This document shows, piece after piece, positions 46,630 through 57,900 of a stretch of DNA of 64,000 bases. This DNA is from Enoplolaimus lenunculus. Taxonomy: Eukaryota > Nematoda > Enoplea > Enoplida > Thoracostomopsidae. Where the stretch lies: NCBI GenBank assembly GCA_030248215.1, contig JASANG010004125.1, forward strand, positions 62,001 to 126,000, in the 5' to 3' direction. Every line of letters begins with the position of its first letter. Position 1 is the first letter of the stretch. The notes under the pieces are model-generated. The model had not been told where the DNA came from. It made no database searches and worked only from the letters and a program-made list of their open reading frames with translations. Both the position numbers and the translations under genes were made by a program.

Positions 46630-46796
46630 GGCCCATGTAAAGATCAGGGGCAGAACGTTTTTCTGTGTGACCAGAATAGAGTAAGCTTAGGCTTTAGACT
46701 AATTTCTTGGTTGGCTTAGGCTTAGGGATATGCTCATTCTTACGCTTAGGCTTAGGAATACGCTTTACTGTTCCACCCCTGTTCTTTACATTGGCC
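46630..46796 (+). mobile_element. Family G MITE, TTAGGC-rich, perfect 8-bp TSD
   Basis: 167 bp, ends GGCCCATGTAAAGATCAGGG and, inverted, GGCCAATGTAAAGAACAGGG. It is flanked by CACTCACT on both sides (46622-46629 and 46797-46804). The interior has GTAAGCTTAGGCTTTAGAC, GGCTTAGGCTTAGGGATATG and TTACGCTTAGGCTTAGGAA. No ORF. The 8-bp duplication suggests a hAT- or P-type transposase acting in trans. Confidence 0.85.
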
Positions 46797-47076
46797 CACT
46801 CACTGAAGAGCATAAATTTCATAATGCTCCGGAAATTTTATTACCGAAATTTCCGACAACAACACTACCGGAACCGGAGGAGAATATTTTCTCAGAGCCA
46901 AAGCAGACGTTTACACAGCGTCGCGAATAACTGTTGTAATACCTGTTTGAATATACCAGGCGTTTTTGCTGATTGTGTTCACTATAGGCCACAGGGCGCA
47001 GCCAGATACGAATATATGGCTGTTTTTCGATACGTATAAGCTGCAACCGCTTGAGATGAAATAGAAGAAGTACTGG

Positions 47077-47112
47077 CCAATGTAAAGAACAGGGGTGGAA
47101 CAGTATTATATA
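47077..47112 (-). repeat. Family G end fragment
   Basis: TGGCCAATGTAAAGAACAGG GGTGGAACAG, one terminal repeat of family G. Confidence 0.6.
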
Positions 47113-47165
47113 AATTTCGGTGCATGCGCTATTTTCTTTAAGCGAAAATTTTTCAGTTTACTATC

Positions 47166-47437
47166 TATAACCCCTTCTCACATTGAGTTGCCTGTAGGCA
47201 TCTCAGCGCAATGCATATACATTAAATAGTATACATTGCACCGTGTTTAACAATTGCAACAAGTATACACAGTACTAAATCATCACAAGACGTGAGAGCC
47301 CCCTCGGGCTCGAGCGTCAAGCTCCTATAGCTGAGTGGTGATGGTATACGCCTCCCACTCCAGTCACTGGAGTTCGAATCCTAGCATAAATGTAGGTCTC
47401 AGTGGAAATAGAAAATATTCATGTGAGAAAGGGTTAA
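47166..47437 (+). repeat. tRNA-like sequence within inverted ends
   Basis: The inner part (about 47319-47388) has an A-box TAGCTGAGTGGTGA and a B-box GAGTTCGAATCC with spacing like a tRNA-derived SINE, but stems do not pair well enough for a tRNA gene. The surrounding ends are inverted: TAACCCCTTCTCACATTGAG on the left and, inverted, TAACCCTTTCTCACATGAAT on the right, with TA at both edges. So the tRNA-like promoter seems embedded in a small inverted-repeat element. Confidence 0.5.
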
Positions 47438-47463
47438 AATTTTGAAAGCGGGTGAATATTTAA

Positions 47464-48723
47464 AACGTTTTTGAAATTTTTATACTTCAATATCCGCCTT
47501 CCTTTCCTGTAATTTTGACCACATTCTATATAAGTTTACGATCCGTTTACACGCTTTTTGAAAACCAGTATGGTGTCTCGCCCACTAATGTTAAGCAATA
47601 TGACGATTTATGCAAATACGTTTACGGTATAATTGAAAAGAACTCTGAGCCCACAACTAGTACAACGCTCACAGAAGTTTTGGCTGGTAAACAGTGCGAA
47701 GAAAAAATACCTCAATGCGCCGCTAGTTTTAACGAGTATACAAACTTCAATGAGTATTTGAAAACTAAACAAGCGGCAAAGTTGCCTTTTGGTGTCAAAG
47801 GAACGATATGCCATGAGTATTTCTGGTCACGACACCCACAGAATAAGTGTCTGTCAAATTTTCATATCTGCTCACAGCCGGTTAAAATTTGGAATGAAGA
47901 ATTTTCATCGGTTGAAAAATTTTTAGGTGTGTGGAAAGCAAGACTGATGGACAATAATGAAATTGAAACTGAAATTTTGAAAACGGATGATCCGGTAAAA
48001 ATAAAGAAATTGCATAAAAAAATTCAGTGGAATGGAGAATTGAAACATTATGTGCGAAGCGCTGGAGAACTAATTTTCATTGCAAACTGGCATAAGTTTA
48101 CACAGATGCCTTTGCTTCGTAAACACTTATTATCCACGGCTGGGTTAATTGTTGAGACCAATACAGGTAAGAGTATATGGGGTTGCGGTTTAAAAGAAGA
48201 CAATCCTGATATTAGTGACTGTACTAAATGGCCGGCCTGCTGTTTGAACATTAATGGTGACCTTTTAACCTGGCTACGGCATCGGTTAGCATATAGTCCG
48301 GCTTATCATAATTGTTACTGCCATATACAAGGGATAGATGTAGTTGAGGACATCCCACATGTTTTTATTTATTGTTCCCGTGCGTATAATTTTGTATTTG
48401 AAATTACACCAATTTTGCAACGGTTACTAGGTTGTCATCAGATTAATCTGTCCGATTTAATATTAGGAAAAAGTAATACATCTACACAAAATTATCAATG
48501 TTTTAATTTTTTAATTCAGTATATGCAGTTCGCTCTATGGAAATCGCGATGCTTATTAAATTTTCATAATACATTAGAGAACCCAATGTCCATCTTTAGG
48601 AAAAGTGTTTTTAGATCACTTTGTAGACTTAAAGTGCGACTGAAAGGGCCCGTTTTTGATCGTGTTTTCGGGATCATTACGGAAAACTCGAATGCGTCGC
48701 CAGGCTTTAAATTGGTAATATAG
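47464..48723 (+). pseudogene. 5'-truncated LINE ORF fragment with NADAR domain
   Basis: Open frame of 402 residues from a TTG at 47515 (open from 47464, after a stop), with no ATG near its beginning, so the upstream part is missing. Residues about 101-227 match the NADAR/YbiA N-glycosidase fold family: YFWSRHPQNKCLSNFH, SSVEKFLGVWKARL, LIFIANWHKFTQMPLLRKH and IWGCGL keep the family order and spacing. The C-terminal part (about 240-402) has WLRHRLAYSP, a CYC pair and EDIPHVFIYC, the pattern of the zinc-binding domain that follows reverse transcriptase in many LINEs. NADAR proteins act on ADP-ribose-linked substrates; a role in the retroelement is unknown. No endonuclease or RT is present here. 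Uninterrupted for its length, so fairly recent. Confidence 0.7.
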
Positions 48724-49027
48724 GCGGAACGTTTGCGGGAAAAATTTTAAGCGAAATTGTTTTTAGAAGTTAATGCCGGATAAGAATAAAACTAAGTAAA
48801 TTAATTTTTGACCGCTATTTTACTAGCATAACAAGAGAATCTAAATCAGTGATTGGTTTTCAGTTAGACATTTTCTAATAATCAGGTTTTCACATTGTTG
48901 ATTTCTAAGCGTGAATAATCGCTGTTAACTATATCTGTATTGTTTTGTTATAATCTCCATATGAGCGGTGGAGAAGTGTTAAATTGACTAGTAAACTTCT
49001 TCTCTCCTGCCTCATCTGACACCTATG

Positions 49028-49560
49028 GGATGCGCTACACTTGGCGTCCGGCGCCGTCGGTTACCGTTCATTATTATCCGTACTGCGCCTTCCGTCACCG
49101 TGCGTCACCCGTACGACAGAGTACGAAAATTATCTGGTTAGCGCGTTTCGTTTTACTTTTGTTTAAATTGTCAGGATAAAATTTCCGAAATTTCGCAAGA
49201 AAACTAGCGTAAAAAATCAAACAACTTAACAAAATATTGCAGATATTGGCTATAATTATCTAATTAAACAATCATTTTTATTAGCCAATTTCGCCTCACC
49301 TCCAGCTCCTGCAAGTTTCGTTTACCTCCGGCTCCGGTATTTTTCACTTCTGGTTGCGCTCTGCTGTACGGCGCCGTCCGTCACCCGTACGGCACCGTCC
49401 GCCACCCGTACGGCGCCGTCCGCCACCCGTACGGCGCCGTCCGCCACCCGTACGGCGCCGTCAGTCACCATCCGTCACCATACATTTATCGTACGTGAGT
49501 TATTTGCGTACGATACGGCACGGTGACGGACGGTACCGTGCGGGTGACGGACGGTTCCAT
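49028..49560. repeat. Family F GC-rich block
   Basis: Starts with GGATGCGCTACACTTGGCGTCCGGCGCC and includes GTCACCGTGCGTCACCCGTACG, AT-rich middle sequence, then a 21-bp tandem array and inverted GTGACGGACGGTACCG words. It looks like one or two family F elements expanded by the array. Confidence 0.65.
49376..49480 (+). repeat. 21-bp tandem repeat, five copies
   Basis: Unit GTACGGCGCCGTCCGCCACC plus C, five copies with one to three changes each. It gives the Arg-Pro-rich ORF beginning at 49354, which is not a gene. Each unit contains the palindrome GTACGGCGCCGTCC-like core. Confidence 0.9.
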
Positions 49561-50287
49561 GCGGCTTCGACAGTATCGTTTGACCTGCTTCAGCTTCGTT
49601 TTTCATCTTCGGCTGCGAATAAAGAGGGGGTCACCATTTTCAGTCTTAATCAACAGGAGTCCGTATCCCTAATAAGTGTACGTAAAGCGGATAGAGTCCC
49701 TAAACCCTAATTAGAGTCCATAACCGTCAATTATCCCAATTGTAGCGCGTAAATGACTCCAGGACCAAATAAAGTTGAGTTCAAAACTTTAAAGCGTACT
49801 TCAGTTTTTAACCTTGCATCGTTCAAACTATTGACACAAGACAAAGCAGCAACGACGGGTGGCGGAGCGTGGGTTAAAAATAAATAACATTCCGTAACCG
49901 AATAACAGGGGGTCACTCTAGAAAGGCGAAATAAATATCAGCCTCCCTTTTATTCGGGTCAATACAATACTGTGACATTGTTGCACAAAAGGGGTGACAG
50001 CGCAATGTTTAGGTATATCAGCTCGAACAACTTGAATACAGTTTATTTACTATAAAAGGTTGGCGGACAGAAACAAGAATAACAACGAAAAGCGAAACAG
50101 CAAAAAAGACAATGAACGAAAACAGTAAAAATACAAATACGAGATATACGGATGAATAAAGTTGGCAAATAAGAACTTGGAAACAATGAATAATTGTAAA
50201 CTTGTAGAAAACATCGGCAATTCTATTCAAAAAGCAAACAACAGATAAACAACTACTCCTCGAGCTCGAGCGCTATAAGCTCTATGT

Positions 50288-50450
50288 CCCATGTATAGAA
50301 CAGGGCCGGGTCGTTTTCCAACGGGGCTGTAATAGCGTCAGTTTAAGCTTTAGACTTACTTTTTCCCTTAGGCTTAGGCTTAGGCTTAGGCTTAGGGATA
50401 GGCTCAGCCTTACGCTTAGGCTTAGGCTTAAGAATATGTTTATCTTTATC
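50288..50450 (+). repeat. Family G copy with TTAGGC array
   Basis: TCCCATGTATAGAACAGGGC at the left; the interior has five near-perfect TTAGGC units at about 50369-50397 and three more near 50411-50430. Right end eroded. Confidence 0.7.
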
Positions 50451-51185
50451 AAGGATTATTATCCACATTTAGCCACATCAACAATCACAATAAAGCTCTT
50501 ACAATAAGATAAACATAGTAAGTAATACAGTAGAATAGGTATCACACACAAATATAAACGCAAATAAGCTTAAAGAATCAATAAACTTGTGGTACTAACA
50601 AAACAGTTGCAAAATTTGCGGTCCGAGTCGAAAATGATTTTCTTTACTGAACGCCACATAGCATCGCACAACACTCTAAGTTTTGAATTTTACATAAAAA
50701 CGACTGTAATTTTTATAATTCTAAAGACATAAAACATAAGTATGCCCGCGTTTTACTTTCGTTATCAACAATAATCAAGCAAAAGTTACAAAACGAACAT
50801 AACAAATCATGACTGAAATGTTGAACAAAGATATGATGAACGAACCGAAACTTGCTACACAGCAGTCAGGCAAAGTATATACGAATCCATATAAAATCGC
50901 AAAAACGATCCACGAAAGAGACCATGCATCTCCTGAGTGCGTTAGAAAGTTCCCATCAAAATAGGGCACATCATTATAAGCCCTTCCGAAGTAAACACCA
51001 CTTAAACCTACCTGAAGTCGTACGATTGTAACAAAAGAAGAAATGAATCTAATACTAAGATGCTCCATCCAGTGCTGAAGTTGTGTATCCTACAATCAAT
51101 TGATGATACGCCGCCACACATAAGTAAAGAATGCCGGTTTAGATAAATTATTAATAATAATAAAAATCACCGTTTCAACTTCTAT

Positions 51186-51380
51186 GATATTGGCTAGGCT
51201 TCTAAAACCCTACTTAAGTACGACTTAGTAATTAAGTACGTGCGTGCTAAGTAATCAATTAACCATTTTGTTGTTTTTTGCTCCAAAAGTTACTGTTTGC
51301 TAAAGTCAGCGACTTATGTGATTACGCAAGTATATATAAGTTAGTAACTAACTACTTGGGTTACATATCAGAAACCCAGT
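51186..51380. repeat. Family E MITE, near complete
   Basis: About 195 bp, ends GGCTTCTAAAACCCTACTTAAG and, inverted, CTGGGTTTCTGATATGTAACC. The middle has CCATTTTGTTGTTTTTTGCTCC and CAAAAGTTACTGTTTGC as in other copies. Confidence 0.65.
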
Positions 51381-51921
51381 CATTATAGCTTATTGCTTGT
51401 ATAACCTAAACAATATACCACTTGAATAACGAACTCATTGTAACCGTTTCGCTGTAAACACCGTATTGAATTTATGCATACATATTATGTATATAAATGT
51501 TATCACTATAACAAAACAAGTTATAAACACCCACTACACCGAGATCATACAAAATCAGAGCTCATACAATACTAAATCTTCGATCCAACCAAGTGAACCA
51601 TTGACAGTTCATGTCAATGTGCTCACCATGTCGCCTGATCACCTGGTAAACCAACTTAAAAAGTGCCGGTAAATTACATATAAAGCAAGAACCAAAATCT
51701 AATTGCAGGCTCAAACATAACCAGACCAGAGACCAGTTTAGACTGCGGTAAGTATAAACAAACAAAAATCCATTAAAGCAACTCGTTTCACACAAGCCCT
51801 ACATACCACCACAGCAAACGTAGCCGCTTTTCCAAAGACATCCAAACATTTCGATATACCATCTATGATACGATTTTAAGCTATTAGCATCCTAAGTGCT
51901 TTTATACAGCCAGGTTTATCA

Positions 51922-54900
51922 TTATTTGACACCACCTATACCAGCAAATTCTTCTCTTGTCATTTTTTCATGTCCCCTGCCAGGCTCATTTGCACAACTT
52001 CTGAAAATCCCGTTAACCACTTTCATATTATCATTATTTTCAACCGCACTGTTCGACCTCTCCTCTTCCCGATTCGTTTTCCCAGCTACTCTCAATAATT
52101 GCTCTTCATCTCTGTCCGTTACGTTATACTCCTCTACCCGTTCCCTAGCACCTTTATCGCATGGACTTCCATCTACCATAAACCCCCTATCATTCAATAT
52201 ATCCTCGGTTTCCGACCACTTAACTTTCGCTAAACCTACGGAAGACATCTTCCCTGCTTCTTTCGTATCAATCATCCGCTCGTCGCTCGGTACCTCGTTG
52301 AGCTTAACTCGAACACCTTGACGCTCCTGCAGCTTCATTTGTCGCCAACATCGACTGAAATAGCGTCGCAATGTGATTGCACTTTGCGCAACTGGCGACG
52401 AATCTTCGTTGAACGCGTGGCAATTGTCAAATATCAACCGAATATCGCCCGTGAAACTGCGTTCTGATGTGTACCTAAAGCCAGCAAAAGACAAAATAGA
52501 ATTAATAATAAGGCAAGATAGAAACAATAATTTTGACAAAATGTATCATCAAAGCCAAAAAGTTAAACTGGTTTTTGGCACATTTGCCATTGTGCTCACT
52601 AAAAATAACTATTAAACCTACCATAATACCCAGAATGGGTTTTAAGCACATTCTAGGCCCGACCATTTTATAACAATCAGCCATTATAAGGGTATTTGGT
52701 CATTTAAATTATACATTTACCATTCGTATCTTACTTATTATCTTTGTGTTTGGCAGCGATAGTCGATAAATCCATCGGAGTTTCAATTACATCCAAGTAA
52801 GCCGGAAATTTTTCGACATCAACAGGCGCTTTAAAAGGCCAACTGTCAGCATGTTTATCGAGGTTTAGAAGTATTGCACTAAAATAAAATAATAAATAAA
52901 GAATAGCTTATGAACAAAACAAAACAACAACAACAATAATAAAACACGATACGTATATAAAACATAATGCAGTGCTGATCAAAATTAATTGCGAGCGGGG
53001 AAAGAGGCAAAAACCTTGATAGTGAAACAATTGGTATTGCAGCATCAAACAATTTGTAGGACCGGATGTGTCTATTGCTGTGTGATAATTTTAGGTCTTC
53101 GTTCGCTTGCTTAGAAACCTATGCCCTGGAATACGTATTAAGATATAAGCTGTCTTCAGTTCAAACATACCTGATTCGATCTTGCAAATTATCACCAGAA
53201 CCCGCCGAGACTGCACCACTGTTTGGATCTCCTTGCCGGTTCAGATAGCTTGAACGATACTTTTTCAACCCAGAGCCAGTACAATTCATCCGTTCAAGTT
53301 TGAGCTTCAACGGTCGTCCACGTTGTCGCCGAGAATATTTGCGGTCACTCGGTGTTGTACGCGTTGACTGAATAGATTCAGTTTCGCTAGTAACAACTGC
53401 CTTTGTTCCGCAATAGCGGCCAACTGCACGCTGCTTAGATGCCAATACTAATGGTGAAAATTGCTTTCGTTTACCGCTTGCACTTGCACAAGTGGTATTG
53501 GCGTCTACACTCCGTGGACTTCTCGGACTTCGTGGGGGACGTCGATCAGTCGGTGGCAGCGCTATCCAGTTGTTGCTATCCGACAGGGTAGCAATAGAAG
53601 ATGAATCACACGTCGTCCTAGTTGAGCTTAGACTATCGTTTCCAAAAACCATATCTGCTAGTGGAATATCGTCTTCCGTAGGTACAGAATCAGACTGACA
53701 TGTCGACGAAGAATTAGTATCGTTGCTATTAGTTACTTCAGAATCACCGCTACTTGAGCATCTTGACCGTGACTTAATCGAGCCGTTTTGTCGTCGCTGA
53801 AATCTCCCAATCCCGCTTCTATTATCAACAACAACTGTTCGCCGTTGTTTTCGTTCAACTCGCAACTCGTTGTTACTACTCCGATCACGTTTTGCACTCT
53901 TTGTTGCCAACGGAGCAAAATTAAGTTTATCATTGATCGCCCACAAGTGGGTATTATCACTTTTGGTGGTGCCACCATCTTTACTGCAATCTCTGCTTCC
54001 ATTTTTATAATCTATCTCACCAAATCGTTCGCCATCAACGCTAGAAATCTCTGCTTCACCCACCAACTTCGGCCATCCACCACGTCGACGCCAACAGCAA
54101 AGGCAAACAAACGCGGCGTTACTGGCAACCTCAATAGAACTGCTGTTATCACTCGAATGGTTGTCCCCGAAAAACATCGATTTGCATCTATTGTTTCGTT
54201 TGTCACCATCATGCGCGGCAACTATTTTCGCATTCTGATTATCAATCAATTTTCTGGCAACCGTTGAAACAACTGTCTTGGCGCCTAATGGGTCCTCCAG
54301 CGCCCGTCGAGACCTCGGCTGTGACGGCATTGATGACATCGTCGAGGGCGCCGCCATAAACGATGACGTAATATCGCCACTGGTAGGATGTTTGTCATGT
54401 ACTTTGCGTTGTAGTCGAGATCGACGATGACGCCATGGATCACGACATACACCGCCGTTGCAATTGTTGCTGGCGTTGCGAAAATTTTGCCGTTTCAGCG
54501 TCAACGTTTTCGATGCAGTCACCGTCGCTGGCACTGAAACTGGCAAGTTTAAAGCGACATTGTCGCTGTCACTACGGCTGCTATCGCCAACGTTGCTACA
54601 GTTGTAGCGACGATAACGATGGTGAAAACGACTTGCATGGAGACTCCTCATTCCTGAGGTCGACGCCGCTGGCGATGACGATACCGCTTTGATCACTGCC
54701 GATTCAGATTTATTAATCTTGGCCATTTGGCAATAATTCAAAACGTTCTGATCATCGCCAACAATGTCGTTACTGTCCCTCCAGCCGTGTTTACCAACAA
54801 CTGTCTCAATATGGCAGGTGTTAGCTTGACGCCAACAATTCCACAATGCAAATTCGTCATCAACGCAACGAGATGGTGACATCGTTGGCGGTGAGCGTTT

Positions 54901-57900
54901 TGAGACTGTTTTTGACGGCAAGTCTTTTGATGTTTTTGGGGGCGAATTTTTTGATGCTATTTGTCCAGGAACCGATGTCATCATAGCAGTCAAACAGAGA
55001 GTATGGAAATGTCTACTACACCCTCCGCCACAAGAAATAGTGGTCGATGCGTTGTGCGATAATGTACAACAAAGCATGCAGCATGGAACGTTTGTTGCCT
55101 AAAAATAACGATGCATAATATATTTCAAGGAAACTAATAGCTTGCTACAACAGCACAAAACTCCTACTCCGGTTTCGACATTTTTCCATCTTCCGGTTCC
55201 GGTGTAATTATTATCGAAATAAAAATTTCGGTATTAATTTTGGTCAGTGGAAATTAAACATTTTGTTAGAAAATGACGATAAAAATAAAATAGATTTCAT
55301 TAGTAAAGTATATAATAATGTCAATCACCGAAAATAAACCAACGAAGGTAAATTTCGCTTCCGTGGATAATTAAAATGTAAAATACAGCAAAAAAATTAA
55401 AATGAATTTTTCGGTGGCATGTATTTTTCATTTTCTGGATCCGGTAAATTGTAATTCCGGTTGCCCCCTGACAATAACCGGTGCAGATATTTAAACAAAC
55501 TACACTGAATAACACTGAAATAATCCAAAGGAAAACTCTAACCTGAGCAATACATGAAGGGCAAAACCAATTGCCTTCTGGAATCTTCACAAATTCTGGC
55601 TGAAGCAGTGTAAAGTACAATACGTATATATGCTCTTTAAGAACACAAATAAATTCCAAACATTTCAAAAGTTTCAGGTGGAACATAAATGCTATTTGCG
55701 CACCTCACAATCAATACCAGCGAGGGTGAAATCTTGCAAGCAAAAAAAGCAAAATACTCTAAAAAATACATGATACAACTAACCTTGAAACAGTACATGT
55801 GATATCCAGCATCGCAGCCGTCACAAAGCAGCAAATGAGATTCGTAATCACTGCCCCCGCAAATCTGGCAGTACTAAAAATACAGTACGTATGTATAAAT
55901 CAACGTGAATTTTCCTCAAATTGTACTTTTCCCTACAAATTGCCAATTAGCAAATTATTCAAACATAGCAAAAATATCACTCTCAATTTTACAATAATTC
56001 TACTGTCATTAACAAAACCGAACTTCAAACTTACAATTCGGTATAACGTGTCTTGTTAGATTGCAAAATTTACATCCATAACAAATTGCTTTAACACCAA
56101 CAGTACATTTCTCACCAACAAAGCGTCTCGACTTTTGGTGCTACAAACAGGTAGGCAGATCACAACAAAATCAAAAATTTATTTTTTTCAAAAATCATAC
56201 CAGATTTGTATTTACAATAATTTATTACAACACTTACCACTTTCAACAGCAACGGCGATATCTCCCAATTGACGTGAGCCGACAAATGATCGAGGCATAA
56301 CGCAACTTGTGATGGAGTTTCCGCGTCTCTGACTGCCTTTCTCCATCGCACCAGCTCCGACGTTGCAGCGTCAGTCTTTTCATTTCCCATTACGCTCTCT
56401 TGGCCCGAAAGCGTCACACCTACCGTCCCTCTCATTTCAAAGCCGGCGTCATTCTCAGCGTTAGTTTCATTTTGAGCTGGGTTTACCAATTCGCGTGCTG
56501 ATTTTTTCCGACCTCTTTGCCGTCTTCGATTTCTACAATTTTTTGTTTCTCGCACACCAGAGTTGTTGCTTGTCTCGCCAACAATAATTTCTCGCCTTTC
56601 TGCCGTCCGTTCTGTTTGTGGTTGTCGTTGTTGTTGTTGTTCGTCTTCTTCTTCTTCTACTACTACCTTCTGTTGTTGATCATCTGCTTCTAATGACGAA
56701 TCATCGTCTTGTAAATTTTTATCACCGGCATACCCAGCGCCTGTTATGTGAGATCTTGACCCAGATGTTTCCCCTACACCGCTTTCGCCAGCGACACCAA
56801 TTGGTTCCTCTGGCTCTTTCCCTACCATTTTACCAGATTCAATCCTTGGAAGAGCATCAGCTAGCTCAGTATCACCGCTATGAAGTCTAAGTAGATCTTC
56901 GATTTTTGAGTTATCGTCACTTTCCGCAGGACTATCATGCGATTGCCTTAAGCAAACAACAGTATTATGTCACCATATAAAAGTCGAATATAAATAAAAA
57001 TAAAATAAATAAAAAACTAATTCCAATATTTCACTAATACAAAAATCACACCGACACTAGTCAAATGGTTACACATAAGCAACACCAGTTCTTTTTTCTT
57101 GAAAAACACTGATATATCACCGTAATCATAAAACTTTCAACATTTCAAATTTTAGCTATCAACCTAAACTACTGCGGTTGCTTACTCTGGTACCAAAGGC
57201 GCTTTCAAGAAATTCCGGTCAATATGCATTTCAATATCAAGTAGCTGGCGTTTAATTGTATCTAAACCATGAAATCTGGCTGATTTTTGACTTCTTACAG
57301 GATCGGTCATTGGTGAATACTGAACGCATTCGATTACAGGCTGCCAATTCTAAAAACAACAAAATATCAACACTGTTATAAGTTCCATCATGGTTTTGCA
57401 CTATGCAAACAGAACATAAACATTTCTCTCGACTATCTATGATACAGAAGAACATAAAGGGCCTGTATTCCCAAACGTGTGTAGCTCCTATCAACACTAC
57501 TCCTGTACCAATTTAGACTTAAAAATTGCAATAGTTAGTGGGTTCGAAAACCTATTACTAACACTGATAATAGTTGCTCTTAAATCAGCACTGATTAAAC
57601 CTGCTGAACAATTAACCATATAGTTTTTAACATAACTAAACCGTTTTCCTACCTTAGTGGCTATTCCCGACCGCACTACACGATGCTGTAGTTTTGCCAC
57701 TGCATCCGCGGTTTGTACCCGCATCTGCGCTTCTGTTTTCATATCAACAAAAAGCCTCGGACTCGAGTACAGCAGGTCACCTCCGCAATCATTAGCCGGT
57801 ACTGTAGCGCCACCTAAACCCAACTTCCGTTCTTCATCTCTTTCGACCCCTGCCGACTGTCCAGCTTCGCCTGCAGTGCTCTTATTTGCACCGCCCAACT

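Larger units (their letters stand above)
45522..51921. other. Convergent region, VPS50 to BAZ2
   Basis: About 6.4 kb between the 3' ends of VPS50 (+) and BAZ2 (-). Apart from the LINE fragment at 47464-48723 I see no conserved protein. It holds MITEs at 45618-46075, 46630-46796, 47077-47112, 50288-50450 and 51186-51380, the GC-rich family F block at 49028-49560 and a tRNA-like repeat in 47166-47437. The minus-strand ORF at 50775-51068 includes a plausible splice donor (CTTCAG before GTAGGT) but no recognisable domain. Confidence 0.6.

Noticed and set aside
47319-47388. Functional tRNA gene
   Set aside because: A- and B-box are present but acceptor and anticodon stems do not pair; treated as tRNA-derived repeat.
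49354-49710. Arg/Pro-rich 118-residue ORF
   Set aside because: Encoded by the 21-bp tandem repeat of family F.
50775-51068. Minus-strand hydrophobic ORF as a further BAZ2 exon
   Set aside because: It has a donor-like site but no link in phase to BAZ2, which already ends with a stop at 51922, and no known domain.
51896-52321. 141-residue plus-strand ORF
   Set aside because: Antisense to the last BAZ2 exon carrying the bromodomain.
53788-54267. 159-residue plus-strand ORF
   Set aside because: Antisense shadow of the 1,928-nt BAZ2 exon.
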